Below are positions 46,153-54,948 of a stretch of DNA of 64,000 bases, one piece after another (position 1 is the first letter of the stretch; each line of letters opens with the position of its first letter). The DNA lies in contig NZ_CP031941.1 in the NCBI RefSeq assembly GCF_003443655.1, positions 1,607,501-1,671,500 of the forward strand. The letters are read 5' to 3'. Under the pieces are notes generated by a model. It ran no database searches. It had not been told where the DNA came from and was given only the letters and a program-made list of their open reading frames with translations. The translations under genes and the position numbers were made by a program. This DNA is from Nostoc sphaeroides. Its GTDB lineage: Bacteria; Cyanobacteriota; Cyanobacteriia; Cyanobacteriales; Nostocaceae.

Positions 46153-48264
46153 CTACTTAATATGGCGGATAACTTCAGCAACTGACCAAGCTTGAGCGAT
46201 CGCACCTCTAGGCTTATGAGGTGCATCGCCATCAAAAATCTCAGAAATAGAACCAAGACTTACGTCAAATAGGAAGTGATCTAGTAGAGGTTGCCAATCA
46301 AAAGGCAGCGATCGCTGTGGATAAAAACGTTGCCAAGCCCGAATATATGGGCCAATTAGCCAAGCCCAAACAGTGCCTTGGTGATAAGCGCGATCGCGTT
46401 GCTCTTGATTACCCTCATATCTCCCCTTATATTCGGGATCTCCTGGATCAAGACTGCGAAGACCATAGGGGGTGAGTAAGCTGACAGTTGCCAAATCTAA
46501 TACTTGACACCCTTGCTGTTCAGAAAAGGCGCAATGGTGCAGCGACAGCGCCAAAACCGCATTAGGACGAATTTGAAAATTCCGGCGATCGTCCGGCTCA
46601 ATAGTATCGTACAAATAACCCAGATGAGGATTCCAGAACTTTTGTAGCGAGATTTTCACATTTTGTGCTTGTTGAGCATAACGCTGTGCTTGCTTAGTGA
46701 GACGCACTGGCGAACCATACTCAAGCTGGCTCAATCGTTCTGCCCACTGACTTAGCCAACATAAAGCTGAATACCACAGCGCATTGATTTCCACTGGCTT
46801 ACCGTAACGGGGAGTAACAGGGTGTCCCCCAATTACGACATCCATCCAGGTAAGGGCTACACCAGGAGCATCCCAACTAACTAGCCCATCGGTAGCATCG
46901 ATCTGGATATTGAAATGTGTACCACCGACAAATGCTTTGTAGATTTGCTGCACTATCGAGAATTGCTCTGCCAAAAATTCCCAGTCTTGGGTAGCTTCTA
47001 AATAAAGTCCTAAAGTTTCAATCCACCACAACGCTGCATCAATACTGTTATAAATTGGTTCTCCATTGACATCAGGAAATGCATTAGGAATCAAACCGTG
47101 GCGACAATAATGCCCAAAAGTCCGCAATACTCCTTTTGCCAGGTCAAAACGTTGTGGAACAAGTGCCAATCCCGGTAAGGCGATTAATGTGTCGCGTCCC
47201 CAGTCATTAAACCAGTGATAACCAGCAATGACCGTAGGGCCAGCAATTGAGGCTCGATAGACGATAAACTGATCGCTTGCTTTGAGTAGTTGTTGGTTAA
47301 GTGGGGATTGGGGATTGGGTATTGGGGATTGGGTATTGGAAAACTTTTCCCCAGTCCCCAGTCCCCAGTCCCTAGCCCCTCCTTTACTCCATCCAAAAAT
47401 CTGAGAGAGCCGTTTTTGCTCTGCCTCTACTGCTTCTGCAAAGGTTTCGGAGGTGAGAACACCTGCCATCGAGTCGGGAAAACCTACTCGTGCTTCTAGA
47501 GTGACTGTATCTCCTGGTTGCAGTGTGACTACCAAGTAACCAGGACTGTAGAGGTCTTCCTTGTCGCCTAATCCCCGTTTTGTCTCCTCTGGCAATCCAT
47601 AATTCCAATACCAAACTGCATCTGTTTGATATATTCCTTGTGTCCAGCGCAAGTGCCAAGGTATACCGAAATGCCCAGAATTTTTTGCTTGCAGACAGAC
47701 TTGCTGTTGCCCAAGTAATTGTGAGAACTGTAATCTTGAACTAACAGTTTGCTGGTGGTGAAAGTCACGTTCTGCTATCAGCAGTCGCAGGCGTAAAATC
47801 GCTGTGTCACTTCCCTCGTAGCGATATTGGATTAAAATTCGATGGCAAAATTGGGCAGGGGCATTGCTTACCCCCCCTTGTCCCCTTGTCCCCTTGTCCC
47901 CCAGTCCCCAGTCCCCAGTCCCCACCAAACCAGAAGGCATCAGCAATTGTCTAGTTAAGTGCCAGTTATCTTGACTCCAAATCCATTTTGGAACTGGGTT
48001 AATATCAAAAGAGCGTAACAGTTCGTACCCCGTCGGCTCAATTTGACCGTTACCCCAAAAATTTGTCCCCAGTGCGACAACGCTCCCTAATACTTCCAAG
48101 CTAGCTTCTAGGTGCGACAACAGCAGAGTGCGATCAGAAGGAGGGTTTGTCGCGGCAAACAGCCAACCGTGATAAGTGCGTGTGCGGACATCCGAAACTG
48201 TACCACTGGCAAAACTTCCTAAGCCATTGGTAAGCAACCATTCTCTTGTATCTAAATCAAGCAT
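46153..48264 (-). CDS. Glycogen debranching enzyme (amylo-alpha-1,6-glucosidase) with two repeat insertions
   Basis: A 703-residue amylo-alpha-1,6-glucosidase, GH133 type. The N-terminal domain (REWLLTNGLGSFASGTVSDVRTRTYHGWLFA) and the (alpha/alpha)6 catalytic domain (IAGYHWFNDWGRDTLIALPGLAL; PDVNGEPIYNSIDAALWWIETLG; AVLALSLH; YHQGTVWAWLIGPYIRAW) are intact. It removes alpha-1,6-glucosyl stubs in glycogen breakdown. Two in-frame stretches are foreign: residues about 115-134 (GTGDWGLGDKGTRGQGG) and about 294-321 (GARDWGLGTGEKFSNTQ), encoded by GGGGATTGGGGATT and CCCAGTCCCCAGTCCCC phrases that are intergenic repeats elsewhere. Other glycogen genes are glgC and a GH13 enzyme in this window. Confidence 0.9.
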   Translation of the reverse strand: MLDLDTREWLLTNGLGSFASGTVSDVRTRTYHGWLFAATNPPSDRTLLLSHLEASLEVLGSVVALGTNFWGNGQIEPTGYELLRSFDINPVPKWIWSQDNWHLTRQLLMPSGLVGTGDWGLGDKGTRGQGGVSNAPAQFCHRILIQYRYEGSDTAILRLRLLIAERDFHHQQTVSSRLQFSQLLGQQQVCLQAKNSGHFGIPWHLRWTQGIYQTDAVWYWNYGLPEETKRGLGDKEDLYSPGYLVVTLQPGDTVTLEARVGFPDSMAGVLTSETFAEAVEAEQKRLSQIFGWSKGGARDWGLGTGEKFSNTQSPIPNPQSPLNQQLLKASDQFIVYRASIAGPTVIAGYHWFNDWGRDTLIALPGLALVPQRFDLAKGVLRTFGHYCRHGLIPNAFPDVNGEPIYNSIDAALWWIETLGLYLEATQDWEFLAEQFSIVQQIYKAFVGGTHFNIQIDATDGLVSWDAPGVALTWMDVVIGGHPVTPRYGKPVEINALWYSALCWLSQWAERLSQLEYGSPVRLTKQAQRYAQQAQNVKISLQKFWNPHLGYLYDTIEPDDRRNFQIRPNAVLALSLHHCAFSEQQGCQVLDLATVSLLTPYGLRSLDPGDPEYKGRYEGNQEQRDRAYHQGTVWAWLIGPYIRAWQRFYPQRSLPFDWQPLLDHFLFDVSLGSISEIFDGDAPHKPRGAIAQAWSVAEVIRHIK

Positions 48265-48395
48265 TTGCTACTCAAAATCGTTATGAGTATGATATAGTCG
48301 TAACAGATCGTAATTAAACTGTGAAAGCGTGAATGGGTAAGTTTTACTTGACCCAAATTCCAACGCTACTAAACCGATAAAGGAGAATTAGGTTA

Positions 48396-49007
48396 ATGTC
48401 CCTTACTTACGGAACCGAAGGAAGCCTCCGCGTTGGCCAACAAGCTCCCGATTTCACAGCAACGGCTGTGGTAGATCAGGAATTTAAGACAATCAAACTT
48501 TCCGATTATCGCGGTAAGTATGTCGTCCTGTTTTTCTACCCATTAGACTTTACCTTTGTTTGTCCCACTGAAATCACAGCATTTAGCGATCGCTACGAAG
48601 AATTCAAGAAAATCAATACTGAAGTCCTTGGGGCTTCTGTTGACAGTGAGTTCTCCCACCTCGCTTGGATTCAAACAGATCGTAAGTCTGGTGGCGTCGG
48701 CGACCTGAATTATCCTCTAGTGTCCGACATCAAAAAAGAGATTAGCGCCGCTTACAACGTTCTTGATCCAGCAGCAGGCATTGCTTTGCGTGGTCTGTTC
48801 ATCATAGATAAAGATGGTATCATACAGCACGCCACCATCAACAATCTAGCTTTTGGTCGCAGCGTTGATGAAACCCTGCGGACATTGCAAGCAATTCAGT
48901 ATGTTCAGTCTCACCCCGATGAAGTTTGCCCAGCTGGTTGGCAACCTGGTGACAAGACAATGAATCCTGATCCAGTGAAGTCTAAAGTTTACTTCTCTGC
49001 TGTCTAA
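48396..49007 (+). CDS. 2-Cys peroxiredoxin
   Basis: A 203-residue typical 2-Cys peroxiredoxin. The peroxidatic Cys is in [19 protein letters not shown] (about residue 53) and the resolving Cys in [14 protein letters not shown] (about 175). It reduces hydrogen peroxide and alkyl hydroperoxides using thioredoxin, in the cytoplasm, and protects photosynthetic metabolism. AAAGGAGAATTAGG gives the ribosome site. A hairpin with AAAACCACAGATA arms follows the stop. Confidence 0.96.
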   Translation: MSLTYGTEGSLRVGQQAPDFTATAVVDQEFKTIKLSDYRGKYVVLFFYPLDFTFVCPTEITAFSDRYEEFKKINTEVLGASVDSEFSHLAWIQTDRKSGGVGDLNYPLVSDIKKEISAAYNVLDPAAGIALRGLFIIDKDGIIQHATINNLAFGRSVDETLRTLQAIQYVQSHPDEVCPAGWQPGDKTMNPDPVKSKVYFSAV

Positions 49008-49533
49008 GTTTCGCTAGCTATCTAATCCATTCTGTTGGAGTTGAGAGCAAAATCAACGAAAACCACAGATAAACAGAGATACACATAAACAGTGTTAACC
49101 TCGGTATCTATCTGTGGTTTTTTAAATAAAATGGTATTTAAACCGCGTCTATCTTGAAACCTGTAGTTCAACGGTTTTGAAAAGGATTTGCCCTCATCCC
49201 CCAACCTATCCCCCAAATCTGGGATTCGGGGAGCCAGAATTTCAAAGTCCCTCTAAGAGATATGGGAGAGGGATTTAGGGTGAGGGCAAAAACTGCTGTT
49301 ATCAACTTAGATGAGGTTTAAATAATCATTGTTAAAAATAAATATCTCAATCTGAACAATGATTGTGATATATACAGCGTATTTCAGGTGAATGAGGTAC
49401 GGAGTAGGGGCATGGCAGTGCCATGCCCTTACAATTATCTGTACCTCACCAACTTGCAATCTGCTGTAAAATGCCAAAAATCAATTATCAATAACTCTTT
49501 GACAATCTAAAATCCAAAATCCAAAATAGTATT
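49008..49533. other. Intergenic region with three palindromic elements
   Basis: AAAACCACAGATA/TATCTGTGGTTTT (49059-49121) may terminate the peroxiredoxin transcript. GCCCTCATCCC...GGGTGAGGGC ends bracket 49187-49290. GAATGAGGTAC...GTACCTCACC ends bracket a perfect hairpin GGGCATGGCA/TGCCATGCCC at 49408-49428. No gene. Confidence 0.6.
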
Positions 49534-50070
49534 ATGCTTACTTCAACTGATTTTAGTGGCTTATTAAATGAGCGATTCTTCGGCAATTTTTTACCAGTTC
49601 CAGCGACAAATAAACTCCGATTAGGAGTAGGAACGCCAGATTTTCAACTGCCAGATATTACCAATGGAACTTTAGTAAAATTGTCTGATTATAAAGGCAA
49701 GCAACCAGTGTTACTCGCCTTAACTCGCATCTTTACTGAAAAACAATATTGCCCCTTTTGTTTTCCTCATATTAAAGCTTTAAATGAAAAATACGAGGAG
49801 TTTAAAAATCGCGGTATAGAAGTTTTAATGGTTACTAGTACCGATGAACGGCAGAGTCAAATAGTTGTGAGGGATTTAGGTTTACAAATGCCATTATTGA
49901 GTGACCCTAGTTGTAGAGTATTTCGTACCTATCAAGTAGGACAAGCACTGGGAGCGCCATTACCAGCACAGTTTGTATTAGATAAAGAAGGAAAACTCCG
50001 CTACTGGCATTTATTTTCTTTTTTGGATCACAATGCTAGCGTTGAGACTTTGTTAGAACAATTCAATTGA
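49534..50070 (+). CDS. Peroxiredoxin-like AhpC/TSA-family protein
   Basis: A 178-residue thioredoxin-fold protein. The redox site is CPFC in TEKQYCPFCFPHIKALNEKYEEF near residue 75, followed by GIEVLMVTSTDERQS and LSDPSCRVFRTYQVGQALGAPLPAQFVLDKEG. The order and spacing match the atypical peroxiredoxin-like group found in cyanobacteria. It is 526 bp from the 2-Cys peroxiredoxin gene on the same strand, separated by repeat elements, and is probably independently transcribed. Confidence 0.9.
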   Translation: MLTSTDFSGLLNERFFGNFLPVPATNKLRLGVGTPDFQLPDITNGTLVKLSDYKGKQPVLLALTRIFTEKQYCPFCFPHIKALNEKYEEFKNRGIEVLMVTSTDERQSQIVVRDLGLQMPLLSDPSCRVFRTYQVGQALGAPLPAQFVLDKEGKLRYWHLFSFLDHNASVETLLEQFN

Positions 50071-50459
50071 GTGTAAAGTGTAAATGGCAATGCCTACCTC
50101 AGCGCTATTTCATTCTCATCTAGCCCGCCTCAGAATGAATTCTGAGTCTAATAGCGAAAGTCATCTGAGGCAAAATATCCCACACCTGCGATGTTGCCTA
50201 AAGATGCCAAAGATTTAGCGATCGCCCGCATGGTACAACTGGTAACTGTGAATTCATTACCTGATTAATCTAGAGACGCGAAGTTTCGCGTCTCTACAAA
50301 GGTAAATATTTTAAGTAGTCGGACAAAAATATTTACAGTCATTGCGAGCGTTCGCGTTAGCGTCTCGAAGAGAAGCGAAGCAATCCCAGCCCTTGCGATT
50401 GCTTCATTCCGCTTCGCTCCATTCGCAATGACATTGTGTAATTAATTCTGTCTGACTAC
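50071..50459. other. Intergenic region with nested palindromes
   Basis: A 12-bp exact hairpin TAGAGACGCGAA/TTCGCGTCTCTA (50271-50296) and a nested element from 50313 to 50461 fill the half next to the dnaJ-like gene. No gene. Confidence 0.55.
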
Positions 50460-50461
50460 TT
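50313..50461. repeat. Nested inverted-repeat element reaching into the dnaJ-like stop codon
   Basis: Outer ends AAGTAGTCGGACA (50313-50325) and TGTCTGACTACTT (50449-50461) are inverted repeats with one mismatch. Inner ends GTCATTGCGA (from 50338) and TCGCAATGAC (to 50432) are exact. The middle has GAGCGTTCGCGTTAGCG and AAGCGAAGCAATCC phrases. The right end covers the dnaJ-like stop codon. Confidence 0.6.
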
Positions 50462-51503
50462 ACAGCTTGACTTGCTGTAAATGACTGCGGGGATTATAAG
50501 TACGTATAGCCCGGATTTTTTCATAATATTCCCGCTCTTGCTGGCTGAGGTCTTTTGGTGGTGCGATCGCCACCTTCACCAGCTGATCGCCACGTCCACC
50601 CTTGGGGAGGGGCCAACCTTTGCCACGTAAACGCAGCGATTGACCAGAACGCACTCCTGCTGGTAGCTTGACATTAACTAAACCATCGGGAGTGGGTACA
50701 TCAATAGATGCTCCTAAAGTAGCTTCATCTGGCGTGATTGGCACTTCGCACACCAAGTTATCGCCTTCCATTTGGAAGAACGAGTGCGGCTGAAGTTCGA
50801 CTTTTAGGTATAAATCCCCTCGTTGTTGAGTCATGGGGTTGATTTGACCTTTGCCCCGCACGCGCAGACGAGTACCAGGTTTAGCGCCAGATGGGATACG
50901 AACATCAATTGTTTCGTTACCTAAACTAAAGCGCTTTTGCACACCATTAAATGCTTCAGCAAAAGTTAGAGCGATCGCAGCTTCACTATCTTGGGAAGTA
51001 CCCGTACTTGTATCACCAAACCCATAATCGTTAAAGGTGCTGCTAAAACCACTCGGCCCACTTGTGGAACTCTGATAAGAGTAATTATTTGAGTAATTAT
51101 TTGAGTAATTTGAGTAATTTTGTGAGTAACTTTGTCGCCCACCACGAGGAGTAGCACCACCAAAGCGTCCTAGCAACTCATTAATAAACTCATCAAAATT
51201 TCCGTATTGACTGAAGTCAAAGCCACTCATATCAACACCAGCGCCGCCAGATGAGAAACCTTCACCAGCCTGTTTCCAATATTGACCAAATTGGTCGTAT
51301 TTTTTGCGTTTATCTGGGTCTGACACAACTTCGTAGGCTTCGCTAACTTCTTTAAAGCGTGCTTCTGCCTGTTTGTTATTTGGGTTGACATCAGGGTGAT
51401 ATTTGCGGGCTAGTTTACGAAAGGCTTGCTTAATCTCCTCTTGAGTGGCAGTTTTACTAACTCCCAAAATTGCGTAATAGTCTTTGAAGTCGGTTGCAGC
51501 CAT
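50460..51503 (-). CDS. DnaJ-like (CbpA-type) co-chaperone
   Basis: A 347-residue type-B DnaJ protein. J domain at residues 6-72 with HPD in [11 protein letters not shown]. No Cys-rich zinc centre. The G/F segment is replaced by a Ser/Tyr/Asn tract ([17 protein letters not shown]) with a matching in-frame DNA repeat. Two C-terminal substrate-binding domains follow ([40 protein letters not shown]). It stimulates DnaK. The last codons lie inside a nested palindromic element. Confidence 0.92.
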   Translation of the reverse strand: MAATDFKDYYAILGVSKTATQEEIKQAFRKLARKYHPDVNPNNKQAEARFKEVSEAYEVVSDPDKRKKYDQFGQYWKQAGEGFSSGGAGVDMSGFDFSQYGNFDEFINELLGRFGGATPRGGRQSYSQNYSNYSNNYSNNYSYQSSTSGPSGFSSTFNDYGFGDTSTGTSQDSEAAIALTFAEAFNGVQKRFSLGNETIDVRIPSGAKPGTRLRVRGKGQINPMTQQRGDLYLKVELQPHSFFQMEGDNLVCEVPITPDEATLGASIDVPTPDGLVNVKLPAGVRSGQSLRLRGKGWPLPKGGRGDQLVKVAIAPPKDLSQQEREYYEKIRAIRTYNPRSHLQQVKL

Positions 51504-51625
51504 CTATCTACCAGCCTCCTATAGAAATTCCTGTTATGTTTTTTTAAGATAAGAGATGTTAGTTTGCCCGGTATAGTGCCAAAGCATTGAGAATCTGACT
51601 TTAAATTAACAAAGAATATAGAAAT

Positions 51626-52195
51626 TCAAGTGTGGTTCTCGCTCAACAAGCGATCGCAATTTCCGTACTCCGATTTTTCTGATAAGCGGATCAGCCTGTC
51701 TAGTCCCTCTTCCAGGCTTGGGGGGGCATCCCGGAGTTGACGGTGCATCCGCAAGATGATTTCTTCAGGAACTTGGCGCGATCGCTTTTTATTCCGTGCT
51801 AAACACAGCCACACTGGCGTATCCACCCAAATTCCCGTAATGTGGGTAAAACCCAAGTCACGGGCTAAAGCAATAACTTCACGACGATGGCGGCGCTGGG
51901 CATTGGTAGCATCGAAAACAGCTGTATTCTTTGTAGAAATAGCTTGCTGAAATTGCCGTTCAACTTCTTGCCAAATCACCAGCCACGGCCCCTGAATGGC
52001 TTGGGAACCGAACAGTTGCCCCCGGATGCCATCGGTAGAAATCAGCAGCATCTGGGGGCATTCTGTGAGTAATTGTTTTGCCAAAGTTGACTTACCGCTA
52101 CCTGGAAGACCAATCAATAAAAAAAGTGAGGAGTGAGAAGTTAGGAGTGAAGAATTAAAACTCAGGAGTGAAGAGTAATCAGAATTTTTAGTCAT
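51626..52195 (-). CDS. Small P-loop kinase/ATPase with a repeat-derived N-terminus
   Basis: A 189-residue P-loop protein of the AAA/polynucleotide-kinase-like type: Walker A LLIGLPGSGKSTLAKQLL, then VFDATNAQRRHRREVIALARDLGF (DATN motif of zeta/PNK-like kinases) and WVDTPVWLCLARNKKRSRQVPEEIILRMHRQL. The first 25 residues (MTKNSDYSSLLSF and onwards) are Ser/Leu repeats encoded by GGAGTGA/GAAGTTA heptads from the adjacent array. The true start may once have been just before the FLLIGLP. The C-terminus is intact. GlgC lies 83 bp upstream on the same strand, with the heptad array between. Confidence 0.75.
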   Translation of the reverse strand: MTKNSDYSSLLSFNSSLLTSHSSLFLLIGLPGSGKSTLAKQLLTECPQMLLISTDGIRGQLFGSQAIQGPWLVIWQEVERQFQQAISTKNTAVFDATNAQRRHRREVIALARDLGFTHITGIWVDTPVWLCLARNKKRSRQVPEEIILRMHRQLRDAPPSLEEGLDRLIRLSEKSEYGNCDRLLSENHT

Positions 52196-52276
52196 TAACT
52201 CCTAACTCCTAACTCCTAACTCCTAACTCCTAACTCCTAACTCCTAACTCCTAACTCCTAACTCCTAACTCCTAAC
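52196..52276. repeat. About eleven tandem CCTAACT heptads
   Basis: An almost perfect array of about eleven units, the complement of the GTTAGGA array at 44560-44636. It fills the space between the P-loop kinase start and the glgC stop, reaching within three bases of the latter. Confidence 0.9.
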
Positions 52277-52278
52277 TA

Positions 52279-53568
52279 TTAAATGATGGTTCCATCAGGA
52301 ATTACAGCATTTTTCAACACGACAACGATGCCACTGCGGATATAGAAACCTTGACTTTCGCGTTCAGCTTCTTGCACATTATCTTTATTGATAATTTTGA
52401 CATCGTGACCGATGCGGGCATTTTTATCGATGATGGCACCGCGAATGGTAGTGTCTGTACCGATACCTACAGGAATGTCATTTTCTACTAAGCTACATTG
52501 GCGTTCCACAGAAGCTTGGTAAAAATCTGCACCCATGAGCAAAGATTCTTCGATGATGCAGCCAGATTCAATCCGCGATCGCACTCCTAAAACTGAATGT
52601 TGAATGCGGCAATTTTTCAAAATGCAACCTTCCCCAATAATTGATTCTGTGATATGGCACTCTAAAAGTTTAGTCGGAGGCAAGTAACGAGCGCGGGTAT
52701 AAATTGGTGCTTTTTCATCGTAAAAACTAAAGGGTGGCTGGGGCTGCTGAGTCAGTGCTAAATTGGCATGATAAAATGCCTCGATTGTCCCAATATCTTC
52801 CCAGTAGTCATCAAAAAGGTAAGCTTGAACGTTGTAATCTTTAGAGGCATCAGGAATAATTTCTTTACCGAAATCAGTCCTTTCTATACCTTCTCTCAAC
52901 AACTTGAACAAAACCTCTTTTTTAAAGACATAAATCCCCATTGAGGCGATATAAGGCTGTTGCTGGGCCTGTTCTTTTGATAATCCCAGTACACTTGTAT
53001 CAACACGCATTTTGGTTAACGCTTCACCTTTGGGTTTTTCGCTAAAATCGATTACCCTACCAGAATCGTCAATTTTCATCAAGCCAAAATCTGAGGCGCG
53101 ACGCTCATCGATGGGGATGACTGAGAGAGTAATATCAGCCCCGGTTTCCCTATGGCGCTGGATAAACTGGCGATAATCCATGCGGTAGAGGTGATCGCCT
53201 GAGAGGATGAGATATTCTTCTACATCCCATTCTTCCATTAACCACAGATATTGACGTACAGCATCGGCTGTACCTTGGAACCAGTTAGGGTTTTCTGGTG
53301 TTTGTTGTGCAGCTAGTACTTCCACAAACCCTTCGCTGAAGCCCGTAAAGTTATATGTACGGGCGATATGACGATTCAGGGAAGCTGAGTTGAATTGTGT
53401 CAGGACGTAGATTTTGAATATTTCGGAATTGATGCAGTTACTGACAGGGATATCGATTAGGCGGTATTTCCCCGCTACTGGTACTGCTGGTTTAGCACGG
53501 AGTTTGGTTAGCGGGTAAAGCCGAGTACCCGCGCCACCACCAAGAATGATTGATAAAACTTTTTTCAC
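52279..53568 (-). CDS. glgC: Glucose-1-phosphate adenylyltransferase
   Basis: A 429-residue ADP-glucose pyrophosphorylase. The N-terminal [21 protein letters not shown] pyrophosphorylase motif, [28 protein letters not shown] and the C-terminal left-handed beta-helix with DKNARIG are typical of cyanobacterial GlgC, including the basic regulatory region ([26 protein letters not shown]). It makes ADP-glucose from ATP and glucose-1-phosphate, the controlled step of glycogen synthesis, activated by 3-phosphoglycerate. Heptads abut its stop codon. A debranching enzyme and a GH13 enzyme for glycogen are in the same window. Confidence 0.97.
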   Translation of the reverse strand: MKKVLSIILGGGAGTRLYPLTKLRAKPAVPVAGKYRLIDIPVSNCINSEIFKIYVLTQFNSASLNRHIARTYNFTGFSEGFVEVLAAQQTPENPNWFQGTADAVRQYLWLMEEWDVEEYLILSGDHLYRMDYRQFIQRHRETGADITLSVIPIDERRASDFGLMKIDDSGRVIDFSEKPKGEALTKMRVDTSVLGLSKEQAQQQPYIASMGIYVFKKEVLFKLLREGIERTDFGKEIIPDASKDYNVQAYLFDDYWEDIGTIEAFYHANLALTQQPQPPFSFYDEKAPIYTRARYLPPTKLLECHITESIIGEGCILKNCRIQHSVLGVRSRIESGCIIEESLLMGADFYQASVERQCSLVENDIPVGIGTDTTIRGAIIDKNARIGHDVKIINKDNVQEAERESQGFYIRSGIVVVLKNAVIPDGTII

Positions 53569-53826
53569 AAAATTTCTCCCGACTGCCTTTCAACTCTCAC
53601 TCTCAGTTTAGGACTGTCTGCCACCACAGGTAAGGGGGATCATCTGATTCTTTGGGATGAATTTTACAGAATGCTGGTAGTGTATGGATGGTGCGGCTGA
53701 TAAGTATAAATATAGAACATTTGTATTAATTGGGATGAAAAATGGGGAGCGATCGCTATAGACCAGTCACAAGTAAGTAATTTATGAATTTCTGCTAAAA
53801 TCAAGTCAAAACTCAATCTTTAGGGA

Positions 53827-54903
53827 CTATTGTGGACAGCATTGAGAAAATGAAGCTTTACAATCTCGTATACTACTACATGTGCAGTTTGGGCAAGGTC
53901 TAGTAAAATCAGTATTTTCACTAATAACATCAGAATTTTCACTAAAACTACTTACATCACCAGATCCTGCAAAATTATCAGCAGAACCATCAAACTTTTC
54001 TTCCAGAATGATTTTCCCGAATCTAATAGTTCTATCTTCACTAGCAGACGCTATTAATTGATCGTCTTCGTAATTGGGGCTAAAACTAATGTCATATATT
54101 TCATATCCGTGGGCTACTAAAGTTTTACTGAGAGTCCCATCAATTTGCCATAACTTAATAGTTCTATCTTCGCCGACAGAAGCAAGTATCTGATCGCTGG
54201 GACTAAAAGCCAACCCATATATCTCTTTTTTGTCAGCTTCGATGGTAGTTAAGAGTTGACCATCTTTCCAGAGCTTAATTATGCCATCACGACTACTAGA
54301 AGCCAGAAGACTACCATCATGACTAAACCTGACAAAAGTTGCCGATATTTTATGATGACCAATCACTTTTGGAGTTTTTGTATTTAAATCCCACACTTTG
54401 ACGCTTCCGTCTTGATAGCCAACAACAGCAAGCTTTGCGCCATTAGGATGAAAATCAACACTATAAGATCCTTGGGGATTTTCTAGGATTTCCAATTCTT
54501 TTTTTGTAATTGTATCCCATATCTTAATTGTTCCATCTAAACTAGCTGTGGCAATTTTTTTACTATCTGGACTAAAACTGAGATCGAGGATAATATCTGT
54601 ATTTCCTAAAAGTTCTCCTAAAAATTCTCCGCTTTTGGCATTCCACAGTCTGACTGTCTTATCTGTGCTAGCAGAGGCAATCATATTACCGTTACTAGGG
54701 CTGTATCTCACACGCCATACTTTATCTGTATGACCTGAAAGTGTCTGCGATTCTCCGCTTTCAATATTCCAGAGTTTGATTGTTTTGTCCCAACTTCCAG
54801 AGGCTATGGTTTTACCATCAGGACTAAAACTTATGCTGTTTACTGCATCTTGATGACCTGAAAAAAGATATGATATTCTATGATTAGATACGAAGTTAGT
54901 CAT
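53827..54903 (-). CDS. Standalone seven-bladed WD40 propeller protein
   Basis: A 358-residue protein made of seven WD40 blades, from [20 protein letters not shown] to [12 protein letters not shown]. Blades 1-6 are almost identical in DNA and protein to the propeller of the adjacent caspase-STAND protein; only single residues and one 4-residue gap differ. The last blade and tail diverge: the tail is Ser/Asp-rich, then Cys-rich ([14 protein letters not shown]...CC). It starts only 45 bp after the caspase-STAND stop, so is probably co-transcribed. It is a recent tandem partial duplication that kept an open frame, and might act as a decoy or partner of the large protein. Confidence 0.9.
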   Translation of the reverse strand: MTNFVSNHRISYLFSGHQDAVNSISFSPDGKTIASGSWDKTIKLWNIESGESQTLSGHTDKVWRVRYSPSNGNMIASASTDKTVRLWNAKSGEFLGELLGNTDIILDLSFSPDSKKIATASLDGTIKIWDTITKKELEILENPQGSYSVDFHPNGAKLAVVGYQDGSVKVWDLNTKTPKVIGHHKISATFVRFSHDGSLLASSSRDGIIKLWKDGQLLTTIEADKKEIYGLAFSPSDQILASVGEDRTIKLWQIDGTLSKTLVAHGYEIYDISFSPNYEDDQLIASASEDRTIRFGKIILEEKFDGSADNFAGSGDVSSFSENSDVISENTDFTRPCPNCTCSSIRDCKASFSQCCPQ

Positions 54904-54948
54904 TGATTGTTACCTTTATTTCCTATGAAATTTATTTTTGAATAAAAA

